A stretch of DNA of 64,000 nt, taken from Paracoccaceae bacterium. GTDB taxonomy: Bacteria > Pseudomonadota > Alphaproteobacteria > Rhodobacterales > Rhodobacteraceae. This document shows positions 9,127 through 17,224 of this stretch, in pieces (within the stretch, counting starts at the first letter, position 1; every line of letters begins with the position of its first letter). Below the pieces are notes generated by a model that had not been told where the DNA came from, searched no databases, and saw only the letters and a program-made list of their open reading frames with translations. The stretch lies in NCBI GenBank assembly GCA_022843025.1, contig JALHOL010000007.1:248001-312000 (forward strand), in the 5' to 3' direction. The position numbers and the translations under genes were made by a program.

Positions 9127-9948
9127 ATGGCACGACGGCAAGCGTCACTCGACCCCGAGGTATTCACGCGCACCGCGTCGCTCTTTGCGGCGAAACGCGG
9201 TGCCTTCGCCCCAGATGCAGTGGGCGCGCTGGCCACGGATATCGTGCGCCGACTGGCAGATTTCCGGTCTCAGGACCCCCTCTTCGATGCCCCCGTCATC
9301 GCCGAAGACAGCATCGCCGCCTTTTGCGACGCGCTGGTCAAACCCGGCTCCGACGCCTCGCTCCGCTTCATTCAGGATCGCCGCGACGAAGGCGTCACGC
9401 GCCAGGCCGTCTATCTTGGCTACATCACCGGGGCCGCGCGCCATCTTGGCCAAGGCTGGGAAGAAGACCGCTTCTCCTTCCTTCAGGTCACCATTGGCAC
9501 CGGCCACCTTTACGCCCTGATGCGCGCCCTGCGCGCCGAAGGGTCGGCCCAGCGTGTCCGGTTCGACATCCGCCGCTCTGCCCTTTTCGCCACCGTCCCC
9601 GGCGAAGACCACGGCATCGGGATCACCGTCGCCGCCGACATCTTCCGTGACGCGGGATGGGAGATCGACCTTCAAACCGCCACCAACCATGACGCACTCA
9701 TGGCCCATGTGGAACGCACCCATCCCCTGATCATCGGCCTCTCGCTCAGCACCGAACAGCGGCTTGATGCGCTGGTGCGGCTCGTCGTGGCCATGCGCCT
9801 TGTGGTGCCCGAGGCGATCATCGGCGTGGCCCCCTCCGCCACGGTCGACGCCAAACGCCTGCGCACCCTTGCCGATATCGACCTTATCTTCACCGATGCC
9901 CCCTCGGCCTACCGCGAACTGGATCGCCTCATCCGCCTGCGGGACTGA
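9127..9948 (+). CDS. Cobalamin/heme-binding SCHIC-like sensor protein (PpaA/AerR/AppA C-terminal type)
   Basis: A 273-aa protein whose C-terminal half is a B12-binding-like Rossmann domain as in PpaA, AerR and the SCHIC domain of AppA. The ligand motif GEDHGIG places a histidine at residue 162, where AerR/PpaA proteins use His for cobalamin or heme. The N-terminal about 135 residues form a helical region (RFIQDRRDEGVTRQAVYLGYITGAARHLGQGW) as in the B12-binding photoreceptor family. In AppA this domain is fused to BLUF; here a BLUF gene follows 62 bases later on the same strand. Likely role: soluble redox or light signal transducer acting on a PpsR/CrtJ-type or other repressor. Family call good, target inferred. 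Confidence 0.82.
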   Translation: MARRQASLDPEVFTRTASLFAAKRGAFAPDAVGALATDIVRRLADFRSQDPLFDAPVIAEDSIAAFCDALVKPGSDASLRFIQDRRDEGVTRQAVYLGYITGAARHLGQGWEEDRFSFLQVTIGTGHLYALMRALRAEGSAQRVRFDIRRSALFATVPGEDHGIGITVAADIFRDAGWEIDLQTATNHDALMAHVERTHPLIIGLSLSTEQRLDALVRLVVAMRLVVPEAIIGVAPSATVDAKRLRTLADIDLIFTDAPSAYRELDRLIRLRD

Positions 9949-10010
9949 TCCATCCTTCCCGACGCACGACCCTTCGCGCCGACCCCACCCTTTTCAAAAG
10001 AGGCGACACC

Positions 10011-10424
10011 ATGACCCTGTTCCGGGCCATCTACAGCTCGCGCCCCTTCGGCTTTGACGCCGGGGTTCTGCACGGCATCCTCGACCAGGCCCGCCGCCTG
10101 AACCAGCGCGACGGCATCACCGGCGCGCTGATCTGCCGGGCCGACATCTATCTTCAATGGCTCGAAGGCCCCGAAGAAAAGGTCCGCAACACGCTGGGCC
10201 GCATCGCCCGCGACGACCGCCACCTTGAGGTAAAGCTGCACGTGTCGGAACCGGCGCAGGACCGCCTCTTCGCCGATTGGGCCATGCTGCACGATCCCGC
10301 CGCCAGCTGGATATGGACACAGGCCGAGGTGGCCGATGACGCCATCGACCGCGCCAGCCCCGAAGTGGTCACCGACTTCTTCTTCCATCTGCGCGGTTCA
10401 GCAGACGCCCGTACCTCCGATTAA
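10011..10424 (+). CDS. BLUF-domain blue-light photoreceptor (stand-alone)
   Basis: A 137-aa flavin-based blue-light sensor. The BLUF residues that form the photoactive FAD site are all present: Y8 (AIYSS), N31 (LNQRDGITGAL), Q49 in YLQWLEG, W90 and M92 in FADWAML. These correspond to Y21, N45, Q63, W104 and M106 of AppA. The domain fills the first about 95 residues; the remaining about 40 are a short tail, so there is no output domain in the same chain. It follows a SCHIC-type gene, which suggests the two proteins together do what AppA does in one. Convergent with the FGGY kinase gene. Confidence 0.92.
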   Translation: MTLFRAIYSSRPFGFDAGVLHGILDQARRLNQRDGITGALICRADIYLQWLEGPEEKVRNTLGRIARDDRHLEVKLHVSEPAQDRLFADWAMLHDPAASWIWTQAEVADDAIDRASPEVVTDFFFHLRGSADARTSD

Positions 10425-10446
10425 TCCGGCCTTCTGCCCGCGCACT

Positions 10447-11895
10447 TCACCCCACCAAAGCATGGTTGATGGGCCGTAGCGCCCCATACATCCCGCGCCA
10501 GATCGCATAGCGCCGCTCGGCCCGCGCCGCCGCTTCCGCGCGCGGCTCGAACACCCGTTCCGTCTGCACAAGGGCGCCCGCCGCCGTCGCCAGATCCGCC
10601 ATCAGGCCGATGCCCGCCCCTGCCATCACCGCAGCCCCCACCGCGCCCGGATCGCGCCCCGCCACCCGGCACAGGGGCCGGCCGAATACATCCGCCCGCA
10701 TCTGCGCCCAAAGGTCCGACGCAAACCCGCCGCCCCCCGCCCGGATCACCTCAACCCGCGCCGCGCCGGACCGTTCCAGCGCCTCAAAGGCGAGCCGCGC
10801 CGAAAACGCCACCCCTTCCAGCACCGCCGCAACCATCTCGCCCGGCCCGGTGCCCCCACTCAGCCCGGCAAATCCCCCGCGTGAGGCCGCATCCCAGATC
10901 GGCGCACGCTCCCCCGCCAGATGCGGCAGGAACAGCGGCGCATCTTCTGCCACCTCTGCCGCTATCGCCAGCGCCGCCTCCGGCTCCTGCCCCACCATCC
11001 GCGCCACCCAGTCCAGCGATGCGCCACCCGATTGCGTCGGCCCCGCATGGAACCGCACCCCGCGCCAATCGGGAAAGACGATCACCCCCGGCTCCGCCAC
11101 CACCTGCGCCGACACCACGCCCAACACCTCGGACGTGCCCGACAGATACATACCCTCTCCTTGCCGCGCGACGCCAAGGCCGAACAGGCTCGCCCAGGCA
11201 TCCATCATCCCCAGCACAACAGGCACCCCGGCAAAAGGCCACGCCGCGCCCACCTGCCCCACGACCGTCAGCGGATCGGCCAGCGGCACCAACCGCCCCG
11301 CCGCCCCCGGCACCAGGTCGATCAGCCCCCCCGCATAGTCCAGCCCCGGCGTCACCAACCCCACCGATGACATCGGATCACAGGCCAGCACACCCGTCAG
11401 CCGCGCCACGATCCAGTCACGCGGCAACAGCACATGCGCTGTCCGCGCCCAAATCTCGGGATGCGCCGCCTGCATCCATCCCATCCGTGCCAAGGCATGG
11501 CTCGCATCAACCGGGATCGGCGCACCCAGCCAATCCACCTTCTGCGCCACGCTCACCTGCGCATCAATCGCCGCCCCTGCCGCCGCCGCCCGCCCGTCCT
11601 GCCAGACAATCGCCGGATGCAGCACCTCCAGCGCCCGGTCCACAAAGACATGCGTATTCACCTGACTGGTCACGCAGATTGCCGCCACTTCGCCGCCCGC
11701 CACCTCGGCAAACTGCGCCAGCGCCGCCTGCACCAGCCGCAGCCAATCCTGCGGGTCCTGCTCAACCCGCCCGCTACCGGGCCGCACAGTGGGATAAGGG
11801 GCCGAAAACGCGGCCAGACGCCGCCCATCCAGCCCCAGCATCACCGCCTTGACCGATGTGGTCCCCACATCAATCCCGATCACCCGATCCCGCAT
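10447..11895 (-). CDS. FGGY-family carbohydrate kinase (xylulokinase-like)
   Basis: ATP-dependent sugar kinase of 482 aa. The start at 11895 follows a G-rich ribosome-binding region and gives the N-terminal phosphate loop VIGIDVGTTSVKAV. The FGGY features IVWQDGR (about 95), GMMDAWASLFGLG (about 235-250), YLSGTSEVLGV and the C-terminal RAGGGGFASDLWAQMRADVFGRPL (given here in parts: RAGGGGFASD, then WAQMRADVFG) are visible. It is divergent from a ribose-type ABC importer, so it probably phosphorylates the imported sugar or polyol. Substrate not determinable; xylulose is the nearest family label. Confidence 0.85.
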   Translation of the reverse strand: MRDRVIGIDVGTTSVKAVMLGLDGRRLAAFSAPYPTVRPGSGRVEQDPQDWLRLVQAALAQFAEVAGGEVAAICVTSQVNTHVFVDRALEVLHPAIVWQDGRAAAAGAAIDAQVSVAQKVDWLGAPIPVDASHALARMGWMQAAHPEIWARTAHVLLPRDWIVARLTGVLACDPMSSVGLVTPGLDYAGGLIDLVPGAAGRLVPLADPLTVVGQVGAAWPFAGVPVVLGMMDAWASLFGLGVARQGEGMYLSGTSEVLGVVSAQVVAEPGVIVFPDWRGVRFHAGPTQSGGASLDWVARMVGQEPEAALAIAAEVAEDAPLFLPHLAGERAPIWDAASRGGFAGLSGGTGPGEMVAAVLEGVAFSARLAFEALERSGAARVEVIRAGGGGFASDLWAQMRADVFGRPLCRVAGRDPGAVGAAVMAGAGIGLMADLATAAGALVQTERVFEPRAEAAARAERRYAIWRGMYGALRPINHALVG

Positions 11896-11950
11896 CCCAC
11901 CCCCCGCCGAATACCACTGGACGGGGCCAGACTGGCCTGACAATCATTCC

Positions 11951-11975
11951 CCCGCAAGATCACCGCCCGCAAGAT
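11951..11975. promoter_or_regulatory. Direct repeat between sugar kinase and sugar ABC transporter
   Basis: CCCGCAAGAT occurs twice with a 15-base period in the divergent spacer. Possible tandem regulator half-sites; no regulator gene for this sugar locus is present nearby. Confidence 0.3.
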
Positions 11976-12013
11976 GAACAGACGGCCGGGACAGCCAAAG
12001 GGAGACACCACCG

Positions 12014-12952
12014 ATGACCACATCCACCGCAACCCGGCTGACCCGCAGCCTCGCCCTCGCCCTCACCCTCACGGGTTTCGCAGGCGCATCCTGGGCCGAA
12101 GGCGAAACTGTCGCCGTCATCACCCCCTACCTGTCGCAACCCGGCACCCAATTCTATGTCGAGGCTTTTGAGGCCCGCGCGGCGGAACTCGGCTGGACGG
12201 TCAACGTGATCGACACCGCCGGTGACGTGGCCGCCGTGATCTCGCGCATGGAGGATGCCGCCACGCAGGGCGTCGATGCCATCGTGCTCAACGTCGATCC
12301 CGCGCAGGTTGGCGCAGGGCTCGATGCCGCCGTCGCGGCCAATATCCCCGTCTTCGGCATGGATGCCGGGGCCGATCCGCGCATCAAGGCCAATGTCACC
12401 TCGAACGGCTATGCCATGGCGGCCGAAACCGCCGTCTATGTTGCCAACCGCATCGGCGGCACGGGCAATGTGGTGATGTTCGTCTTTGACGCCTTCCCCC
12501 CGGTGCAGGTGCGCGGCGCCATCGCCGACGCTGTGTTCAAGAACCACCCCGATATCGCGGTTCTTGACCGCGTCACCCCCGATGTTTCGGATGGCGGCAT
12601 CGCCGACAGCCGCGCCAAGATGGAGGCGATCCTCGCCGCCAATCCCGAACCCGGCAGCATCAAGGCCGTCTGGGCCGCTTGGGACCAGCCCGCCCTCGGC
12701 GCGCTGCAAGCGATCGAGGCGGCAGGACGTCAGGGTGAAGGCATCGTCATCACCGGCATCGACGCCAACCCGCAGGCCCGCGACGCCATCGCCACCGGCG
12801 GCAATTTCGAAGCCTCCGTCGCGCAGGATTTCGCAGGCATCGGCGCCACGACTGCCGATACCGTCGCCCGCGTGCTGGCCGGGGAAACCCTCAAGGCCAA
12901 CGTGATCTACGTTCCCACCAAACTGATCACCTCGGCCAACGCCGCCGAATGA
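12014..12952 (+). CDS. Ribose-type sugar ABC transporter substrate-binding protein
   Basis: Periplasmic type-I sugar-binding protein (312 aa, RbsB/Peripla_BP_4 family). A classical signal peptide is visible (SLALALTLTGFAGASWAEG, cleavage near residue 28). The mature fold starts TVAVITPYLSQPGTQFYVEAF, with ISRMEDAATQGVDAIVLNVD and VWAAWDQPALGALQAIEAAG typical of the family. The ribosome-binding site AGGGAGA is 8 bases upstream. Its stop overlaps an ATGA with a possible start of the ATPase gene. Ligand unknown; the adjacent FGGY kinase suggests a sugar or polyol. Confidence 0.9.
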   Translation: MTTSTATRLTRSLALALTLTGFAGASWAEGETVAVITPYLSQPGTQFYVEAFEARAAELGWTVNVIDTAGDVAAVISRMEDAATQGVDAIVLNVDPAQVGAGLDAAVAANIPVFGMDAGADPRIKANVTSNGYAMAAETAVYVANRIGGTGNVVMFVFDAFPPVQVRGAIADAVFKNHPDIAVLDRVTPDVSDGGIADSRAKMEAILAANPEPGSIKAVWAAWDQPALGALQAIEAAGRQGEGIVITGIDANPQARDAIATGGNFEASVAQDFAGIGATTADTVARVLAGETLKANVIYVPTKLITSANAAE

Positions 12953-13005
12953 TCCCGGGCAGACGGGGGGCCGACCGCCCCCCGTACACCCGGTCCCTGA
13001 CCGCC

Positions 13006-14499
13006 ATGCCGCACCTGTCCATCACGGGCCTTGTCAAATCCTACGGCCCCACCCGCGCCCTCACCGGGGCCGCGCTCGATCTGCGCGGGGGTGAGGTGCA
13101 CGCCCTGATGGGCGAAAACGGCGCGGGCAAAAGCACCCTGATCCGCATCCTCGCCGGGCTGGAACAGCCTGACGCCGGCACCATCCTGCTGAACGGCACC
13201 CCCCTTCCCCTCGGCACCCCAACTGCGGCCACCGCCGCAGGCTTCCGCTTCCTGCATCAGGAATTGCAGATCGTCCCCGCGCTGGACGTGGCGGAAAACA
13301 TGCACCTCGCCCGCCCCTACCCCCGCCGCCTCGGCCTCGTCCACTGGTCCGCCCTGCACCGCGCCGCCCATCAGGCCCTCACCCGCCTCGGTGTGGATCA
13401 CATCCCCACCGATACGCTGATGGCCAGCCTCGGCCCCGGCGATCAGATGCTGGTCCGCATTGCCGCAACCCTCCTGCCCGCCGACCCCGCCCCTTGGCTC
13501 TATGTCCTTGATGAACCCACCGCCGCCCTCACCGATGCCGAATCCGCCCGCCTGTTTACCGCCATCGCCACGCTCAAGGCGCAAGGGGCAGCGATCCTCT
13601 ACGTCTCCCACCGGATGGATGAGGTGATGGCGCTGGCCGATCGCATCACCACCCTGCGCGACGGCGCCCATATCGCCACCCGCCAGCGGACCGAGACCAC
13701 CCGCGACCAGATCATCCACGACATGACAGGCCGCGCCCTATCCGACCTTTTCCCCCCGCGCACAAAGCAACCCGCCACTCCCCCCATCCTCACCCTTAGC
13801 AACCTGCATGCCCCCGGCCTGCGCGGCCTGTCCCTCGACCTGTCCAAAGGCGAAATCCTTGGCATCGCGGGTCTCTCCGGCTCTGGCCGCGCCGCCCTGC
13901 TGCGCGCGCTGATCGGCGCTCTCCCCCGCACGGGCACCGCCACCCTCAACGGCCAGCCCCTGCCCACCACCCCCACCGCCGCATGGGCCGCAGGCATCGC
14001 CTATATCCCCCGCGAACGCCGGGCCGAAGGCATCATGCCCGCCCGCGCCCTGTCGGAAACCATCGCCCTGCCGCACCTGTCCCGCCTCTCCCGTGCGGGG
14101 TTCGTCAGCCGCACCGCCACCGCCACCCTCACCCGCCGCCTGTCGGATGAGGTCCGCCTCAAATCCACCGGTCCCACCCAGCCCGTGGCAGAACTGTCCG
14201 GCGGCAATCAGCAAAAGGTGCTCTTTGCCCGCGCCATGGCCGCCAATCCGCGCCTTCTTCTGCTGGATGAACCCACCCGCGGCGTCGATGTGGGCGCAAA
14301 ATTTGACATCTACACCCTGATCCGCGCCGCTGCCGCCCAAGGCACCGCCGTGATCCTCGTCTCCTCCGACCTGCCCGAACTCATCGGCCTGTCCGACCGC
14401 ATCGCCATCCTGACCGCGGGCCGGATCACCGCCACCCTACCGGCCGAGGGGCTGTCAGAGGCTGCCCTCCTCGCCGCCTGCTACGCAAAGGACACCTGA
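13006..14499 (+). CDS. Ribose-type sugar ABC transporter ATP-binding protein (two NBDs)
   Basis: Fused double ATPase of the RbsA/MglA type, 497 aa from this start. The first domain has Walker A GENGAGKST (36-44) and Walker B LYVLDEPTAAL; the second has the degenerate GLSGSGRAA loop, LSGGNQQK signature and LLLDEPTRGVDVG, exactly as in RbsA. The in-frame ATG at 12949 overlaps the upstream stop as ATGA and could couple translation, adding 19 residues; 13006 is preferred because MPHLSITGLVKSYG matches the usual N-terminus. Confidence 0.9.
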   Translation: MPHLSITGLVKSYGPTRALTGAALDLRGGEVHALMGENGAGKSTLIRILAGLEQPDAGTILLNGTPLPLGTPTAATAAGFRFLHQELQIVPALDVAENMHLARPYPRRLGLVHWSALHRAAHQALTRLGVDHIPTDTLMASLGPGDQMLVRIAATLLPADPAPWLYVLDEPTAALTDAESARLFTAIATLKAQGAAILYVSHRMDEVMALADRITTLRDGAHIATRQRTETTRDQIIHDMTGRALSDLFPPRTKQPATPPILTLSNLHAPGLRGLSLDLSKGEILGIAGLSGSGRAALLRALIGALPRTGTATLNGQPLPTTPTAAWAAGIAYIPRERRAEGIMPARALSETIALPHLSRLSRAGFVSRTATATLTRRLSDEVRLKSTGPTQPVAELSGGNQQKVLFARAMAANPRLLLLDEPTRGVDVGAKFDIYTLIRAAAAQGTAVILVSSDLPELIGLSDRIAILTAGRITATLPAEGLSEAALLAACYAKDT

Positions 14500-14501
14500 C
14501 C

Positions 14502-15473
14502 ATGGCCGCCCTTCTCAAACGCTATGGCTCGCTCCTCGGCATGGCTTCGATCATCCTCTTCTTCTGGATCGCGTTGCCCGACACCTTCATGACCGCGCGC
14601 AACTGGCTCAATATCAGCCAACAGCTTTCCATGCTCACCGTCGTCGCCGTCACCATGACCGTCGTCATGGTCATGGGCGATTTTGATCTGTCGGTCGGGG
14701 CCATGGCCTCGCTCGCAGGGGTCATCGCCGCCACCCTTTTCACGCAGGATTGGCCCATCGCCGCCGCGATAACTGCGGCGCTTCTGGCGGGCGTGATCGG
14801 CGGGCTGTTCAACGGCGTACTGGTCAGCCTGATCGGCATTCTGCCCTTTGTCGCCACACTGGCCACGCTCACCATGTTCTCCGGCGCAGCCTTCCTGATC
14901 TCTGACGGCAAAACCATCTTCGGCCGCGACATCCCCCAAGCCTTTGCCGATTTCGCGCGCGGCGGCCTGCCCATCGGCACGCTGGACGAAAAACCCCTGA
15001 TCCTGCCCGCGCTCACGCTGCTGGCGGCGCTCATCACGCTCATCATCTGGGTGATCCTCGAACACACCACCTATGGCCGCCGCCTCTATGCCATCGGCGG
15101 CAATGCCGAGGCCGCGCGTCTGGCCGGTGTCCGTACCCGCGCCCTGCGCCTGTCGGCCTTTGCCATCACAGGGCTGGGCGCGGCCATCGCCGGGCTGATG
15201 TATGCCGCCCGCGTCGCCTCGGCCAATCCGGTGCAGGGCGACGGACTGATGCTCACCGCCATCGCCGCCGTTTTCCTTGGCATGACCGTCACCCGCGATG
15301 GCCAACCGCATGTGCTGGCCACCGTGGCGGGCGTCATCACCCTTGGCGTGCTCGACAACGGCCTGACGCAGTTGCAAGTCGACAGCTACATCCGTCAGGT
15401 TCTGGTGGGCGCAATCATTCTGATTGCCGTCTCGGTCAGCGCGATCGGCCGCCGCGCGCTGCGCCTGCGCTGA
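14502..15473 (+). CDS. Ribose-type sugar ABC transporter permease
   Basis: Inner-membrane permease of the RbsC/BPD_transp_2 family, 323 aa, starting 2 bases after the ATPase stop. Family features: MVMGDFDLSVGAMASLAGV (about 60-80), the cytoplasmic coupling segment TTYGRRLYAIGGNAEAARLAGV (here in parts, about 190-210) and a C-terminal helix. Last gene of a three-gene importer operon with a single permease, which would act as a homodimer. Confidence 0.9.
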   Translation: MAALLKRYGSLLGMASIILFFWIALPDTFMTARNWLNISQQLSMLTVVAVTMTVVMVMGDFDLSVGAMASLAGVIAATLFTQDWPIAAAITAALLAGVIGGLFNGVLVSLIGILPFVATLATLTMFSGAAFLISDGKTIFGRDIPQAFADFARGGLPIGTLDEKPLILPALTLLAALITLIIWVILEHTTYGRRLYAIGGNAEAARLAGVRTRALRLSAFAITGLGAAIAGLMYAARVASANPVQGDGLMLTAIAAVFLGMTVTRDGQPHVLATVAGVITLGVLDNGLTQLQVDSYIRQVLVGAIILIAVSVSAIGRRALRLR

Positions 15474-15503
15474 CAAAGTCAGCGCCGACGGGGCCAGCGC
15501 TGA

Positions 15504-16235
15504 TCACCGCAGCGCCATCGTCCCCGCCCAGACCAGCCCGATCAGCACGGGCTGATGGGCCAGATAGATCAGCAACGAATGCCGCCCCGGCCAGGCCAGC
15601 CGCCGCAACCACGGCCCGGCCTGCACAGCCCGCGCCCGATCCCAAAGCCCCGCCGCCCCGGCCAGTTTACCCACCCCCATCCCGGCCAGCACAGCGCCCA
15701 GCCACGGAAAGACCGGCACAAAATCCACCGCCCAGGGGTTCACGCCGTTCAGCCCCGTCCAGGCCAGCCAGCGCGTGTTGAACGCCTCCAGCATCACCGT
15801 GCGGTCCACCACAACCACCGCCACGGCCAGCCCCAGCAACACCACCCCCGGCAGCCGGATCAGCGCCAGCCCGATCAGGCTGCACAGCGCGATAGAATGC
15901 AGGATGCCGAAGAACACAAAGGCCTGCGGAAAGGCGATATAGGTCGCCCCTGTGACCAGCGCTGCCGCCGCCGCCAGCTTGGCCAACCGTCGCCACACCC
16001 CCGGCCAGCGAATCGCGCCGCGATGCGCCAGCACCAGACTCACCCCCGACAGAAACAGGAAAGACCCCGCCACCAACCGCGCAAACACCGCCCAGCCGCC
16101 ACTGACCGTGGTGCCCGGTGCCAGATACCCGAACAGTTCCAGATCGAACGCAAAGTGAAACACCGCCATGCCCACCAGCGCCACCGTCCGCGCAACATCT
16201 ATTAACGCCAGACGTTCCCCCGAAATTTCCGCCAT
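15504..16235 (-). CDS. DUF1624 / heparan-alpha-glucosaminide N-acetyltransferase-like membrane protein
   Basis: Polytopic membrane protein of about 243 aa starting MAEISGERLALIDVARTVAL. The N-terminal RLALIDVARTVALVGMAVFHF and the HSLLIYLAHQPVLIG segment at the C-terminus are hallmarks of the DUF1624/acyltransferase-3-like family. The family is related to lysosomal N-acetyltransferase, but bacterial members are uncharacterised; function not assigned. A GTG at 16256 would add 7 residues. Convergent with the sugar permease gene. Confidence 0.8.
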   Translation of the reverse strand: MAEISGERLALIDVARTVALVGMAVFHFAFDLELFGYLAPGTTVSGGWAVFARLVAGSFLFLSGVSLVLAHRGAIRWPGVWRRLAKLAAAAALVTGATYIAFPQAFVFFGILHSIALCSLIGLALIRLPGVVLLGLAVAVVVVDRTVMLEAFNTRWLAWTGLNGVNPWAVDFVPVFPWLGAVLAGMGVGKLAGAAGLWDRARAVQAGPWLRRLAWPGRHSLLIYLAHQPVLIGLVWAGTMALR

Positions 16236-16349
16236 ATCCGCCCCCGCGCGCCGCACCTGTGCCGCCCCTTTCTGGGTCCAAACGCCGCCCCCCGCAAGGC
16301 GGCCCGCACGCCCCCGGCGGGCATTCCCGGATTGACTTCCAACCCCGCC

Positions 16350-16367
16350 TGTGTCCCCATTATGACA
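16350..16367. promoter_or_regulatory. Candidate PpsR/CrtJ-type box (TGT-N12-ACA)
   Basis: CCTGT-N12-ACAGG (16348-16369) is a perfect 5-bp inverted repeat containing TGT-N12-ACA, the consensus of the photosynthesis repressor PpsR/CrtJ. It lies about 42 bases before the start of the second SCHIC/B12-type gene, with TTGACT just upstream (16333-16338) as a possible -35 element. Assignment is by motif and context only. Confidence 0.5.
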
Positions 16368-16408
16368 GGGAACCGGAGAGGGGCGTCTTACAGCCCCCGA
16401 TAATCAGA

Positions 16409-17212
16409 ATGCCATCCGAATACGACGACCAGAACCTTGCCAGGACTCTGACAGAACAAAGTTCTGGCAAGAAACGCCACGGCGACTCGCGCGGTCACGT
16501 CACCTCGCTGGCGGCCGAGGTTCTGCAACGCGTGGCCCGCCGCGCCGCCGAACTGCGCGAAGCCCGCGAGTTGGAGGCCGTCAAATCCGCCGCCCTTGTC
16601 CTGACCTCCGGGTCCGAGGCCGACGCCTTTTCCGCGCTCGAAGCACTGGACGATCCGCTGCGCGAGCTTGACTGGTTCCTGTCCGAACGTCTCGGCCCCA
16701 TCGCCCGCGAAATCGGCGCGCTGTGGAACGCTGGCACCGTCACCTATCAGGCCGCCACCACCGGGGCATCGCGCATCTATTCCTTCCTGCGCTACCGCCG
16801 CCGCCCCGCCGCCATGCCCGATCATGGCCTGCGCAAATCGGCCACCTTCGCCCTCGTGCCGGGCGATATGCACACCCTTGCCATCTCTGCTGCCGCCGAT
16901 GTCTTCCGTGCCCGCGGCTGGGACATCACGCTTCTCATCGGCTACACCAACGAAGAGCTTTGCGAACATTTCAAAGGCTCCACCGACCGCATCTTCGGCT
17001 TTGCCGCAGGCTCCTCGCAATCGCTGGAACAGCTTGGACGCCTCGTCGTCTCCGTCACCGACGCCCGCCCCGAAGCCTCGGTCTTCGTCGCAGGCCAGAT
17101 CACCGATGATCCCTCCACCGTGCTGGTCCTGCCGGGGATCGACTTCCGCGATGTCGAACTCGAGGCCACCTGCAACTGGTTCGAGGCGCACACGCCCCCC
17201 ACCTCCACCTGA
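16409..17212 (+). CDS. Cobalamin-binding SCHIC-like regulator (PpaA/AerR-like), second copy
   Basis: A 267-aa protein with a C-terminal B12-binding-like domain (about 140-265). The ligand histidine falls in GDMHTLA (H155), followed by AADVFRARGWDITLLIGYT, as in PpaA/AerR. The N-terminal region is charged, then helical (LREARELEAVKSAALVLTSG). It shares family with the protein at 9127 but has a longer polar N-terminus and a different ligand-loop context. PpaA/AerR proteins antagonise PpsR/CrtJ in Rhodobacter. The PpsR-like box in its promoter suggests a feedback loop. No ppsR gene is in the window. Confidence 0.82.
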   Translation: MPSEYDDQNLARTLTEQSSGKKRHGDSRGHVTSLAAEVLQRVARRAAELREARELEAVKSAALVLTSGSEADAFSALEALDDPLRELDWFLSERLGPIAREIGALWNAGTVTYQAATTGASRIYSFLRYRRRPAAMPDHGLRKSATFALVPGDMHTLAISAAADVFRARGWDITLLIGYTNEELCEHFKGSTDRIFGFAAGSSQSLEQLGRLVVSVTDARPEASVFVAGQITDDPSTVLVLPGIDFRDVELEATCNWFEAHTPPTST

Positions 17213-17224
17213 CCGCGCCGCCGC

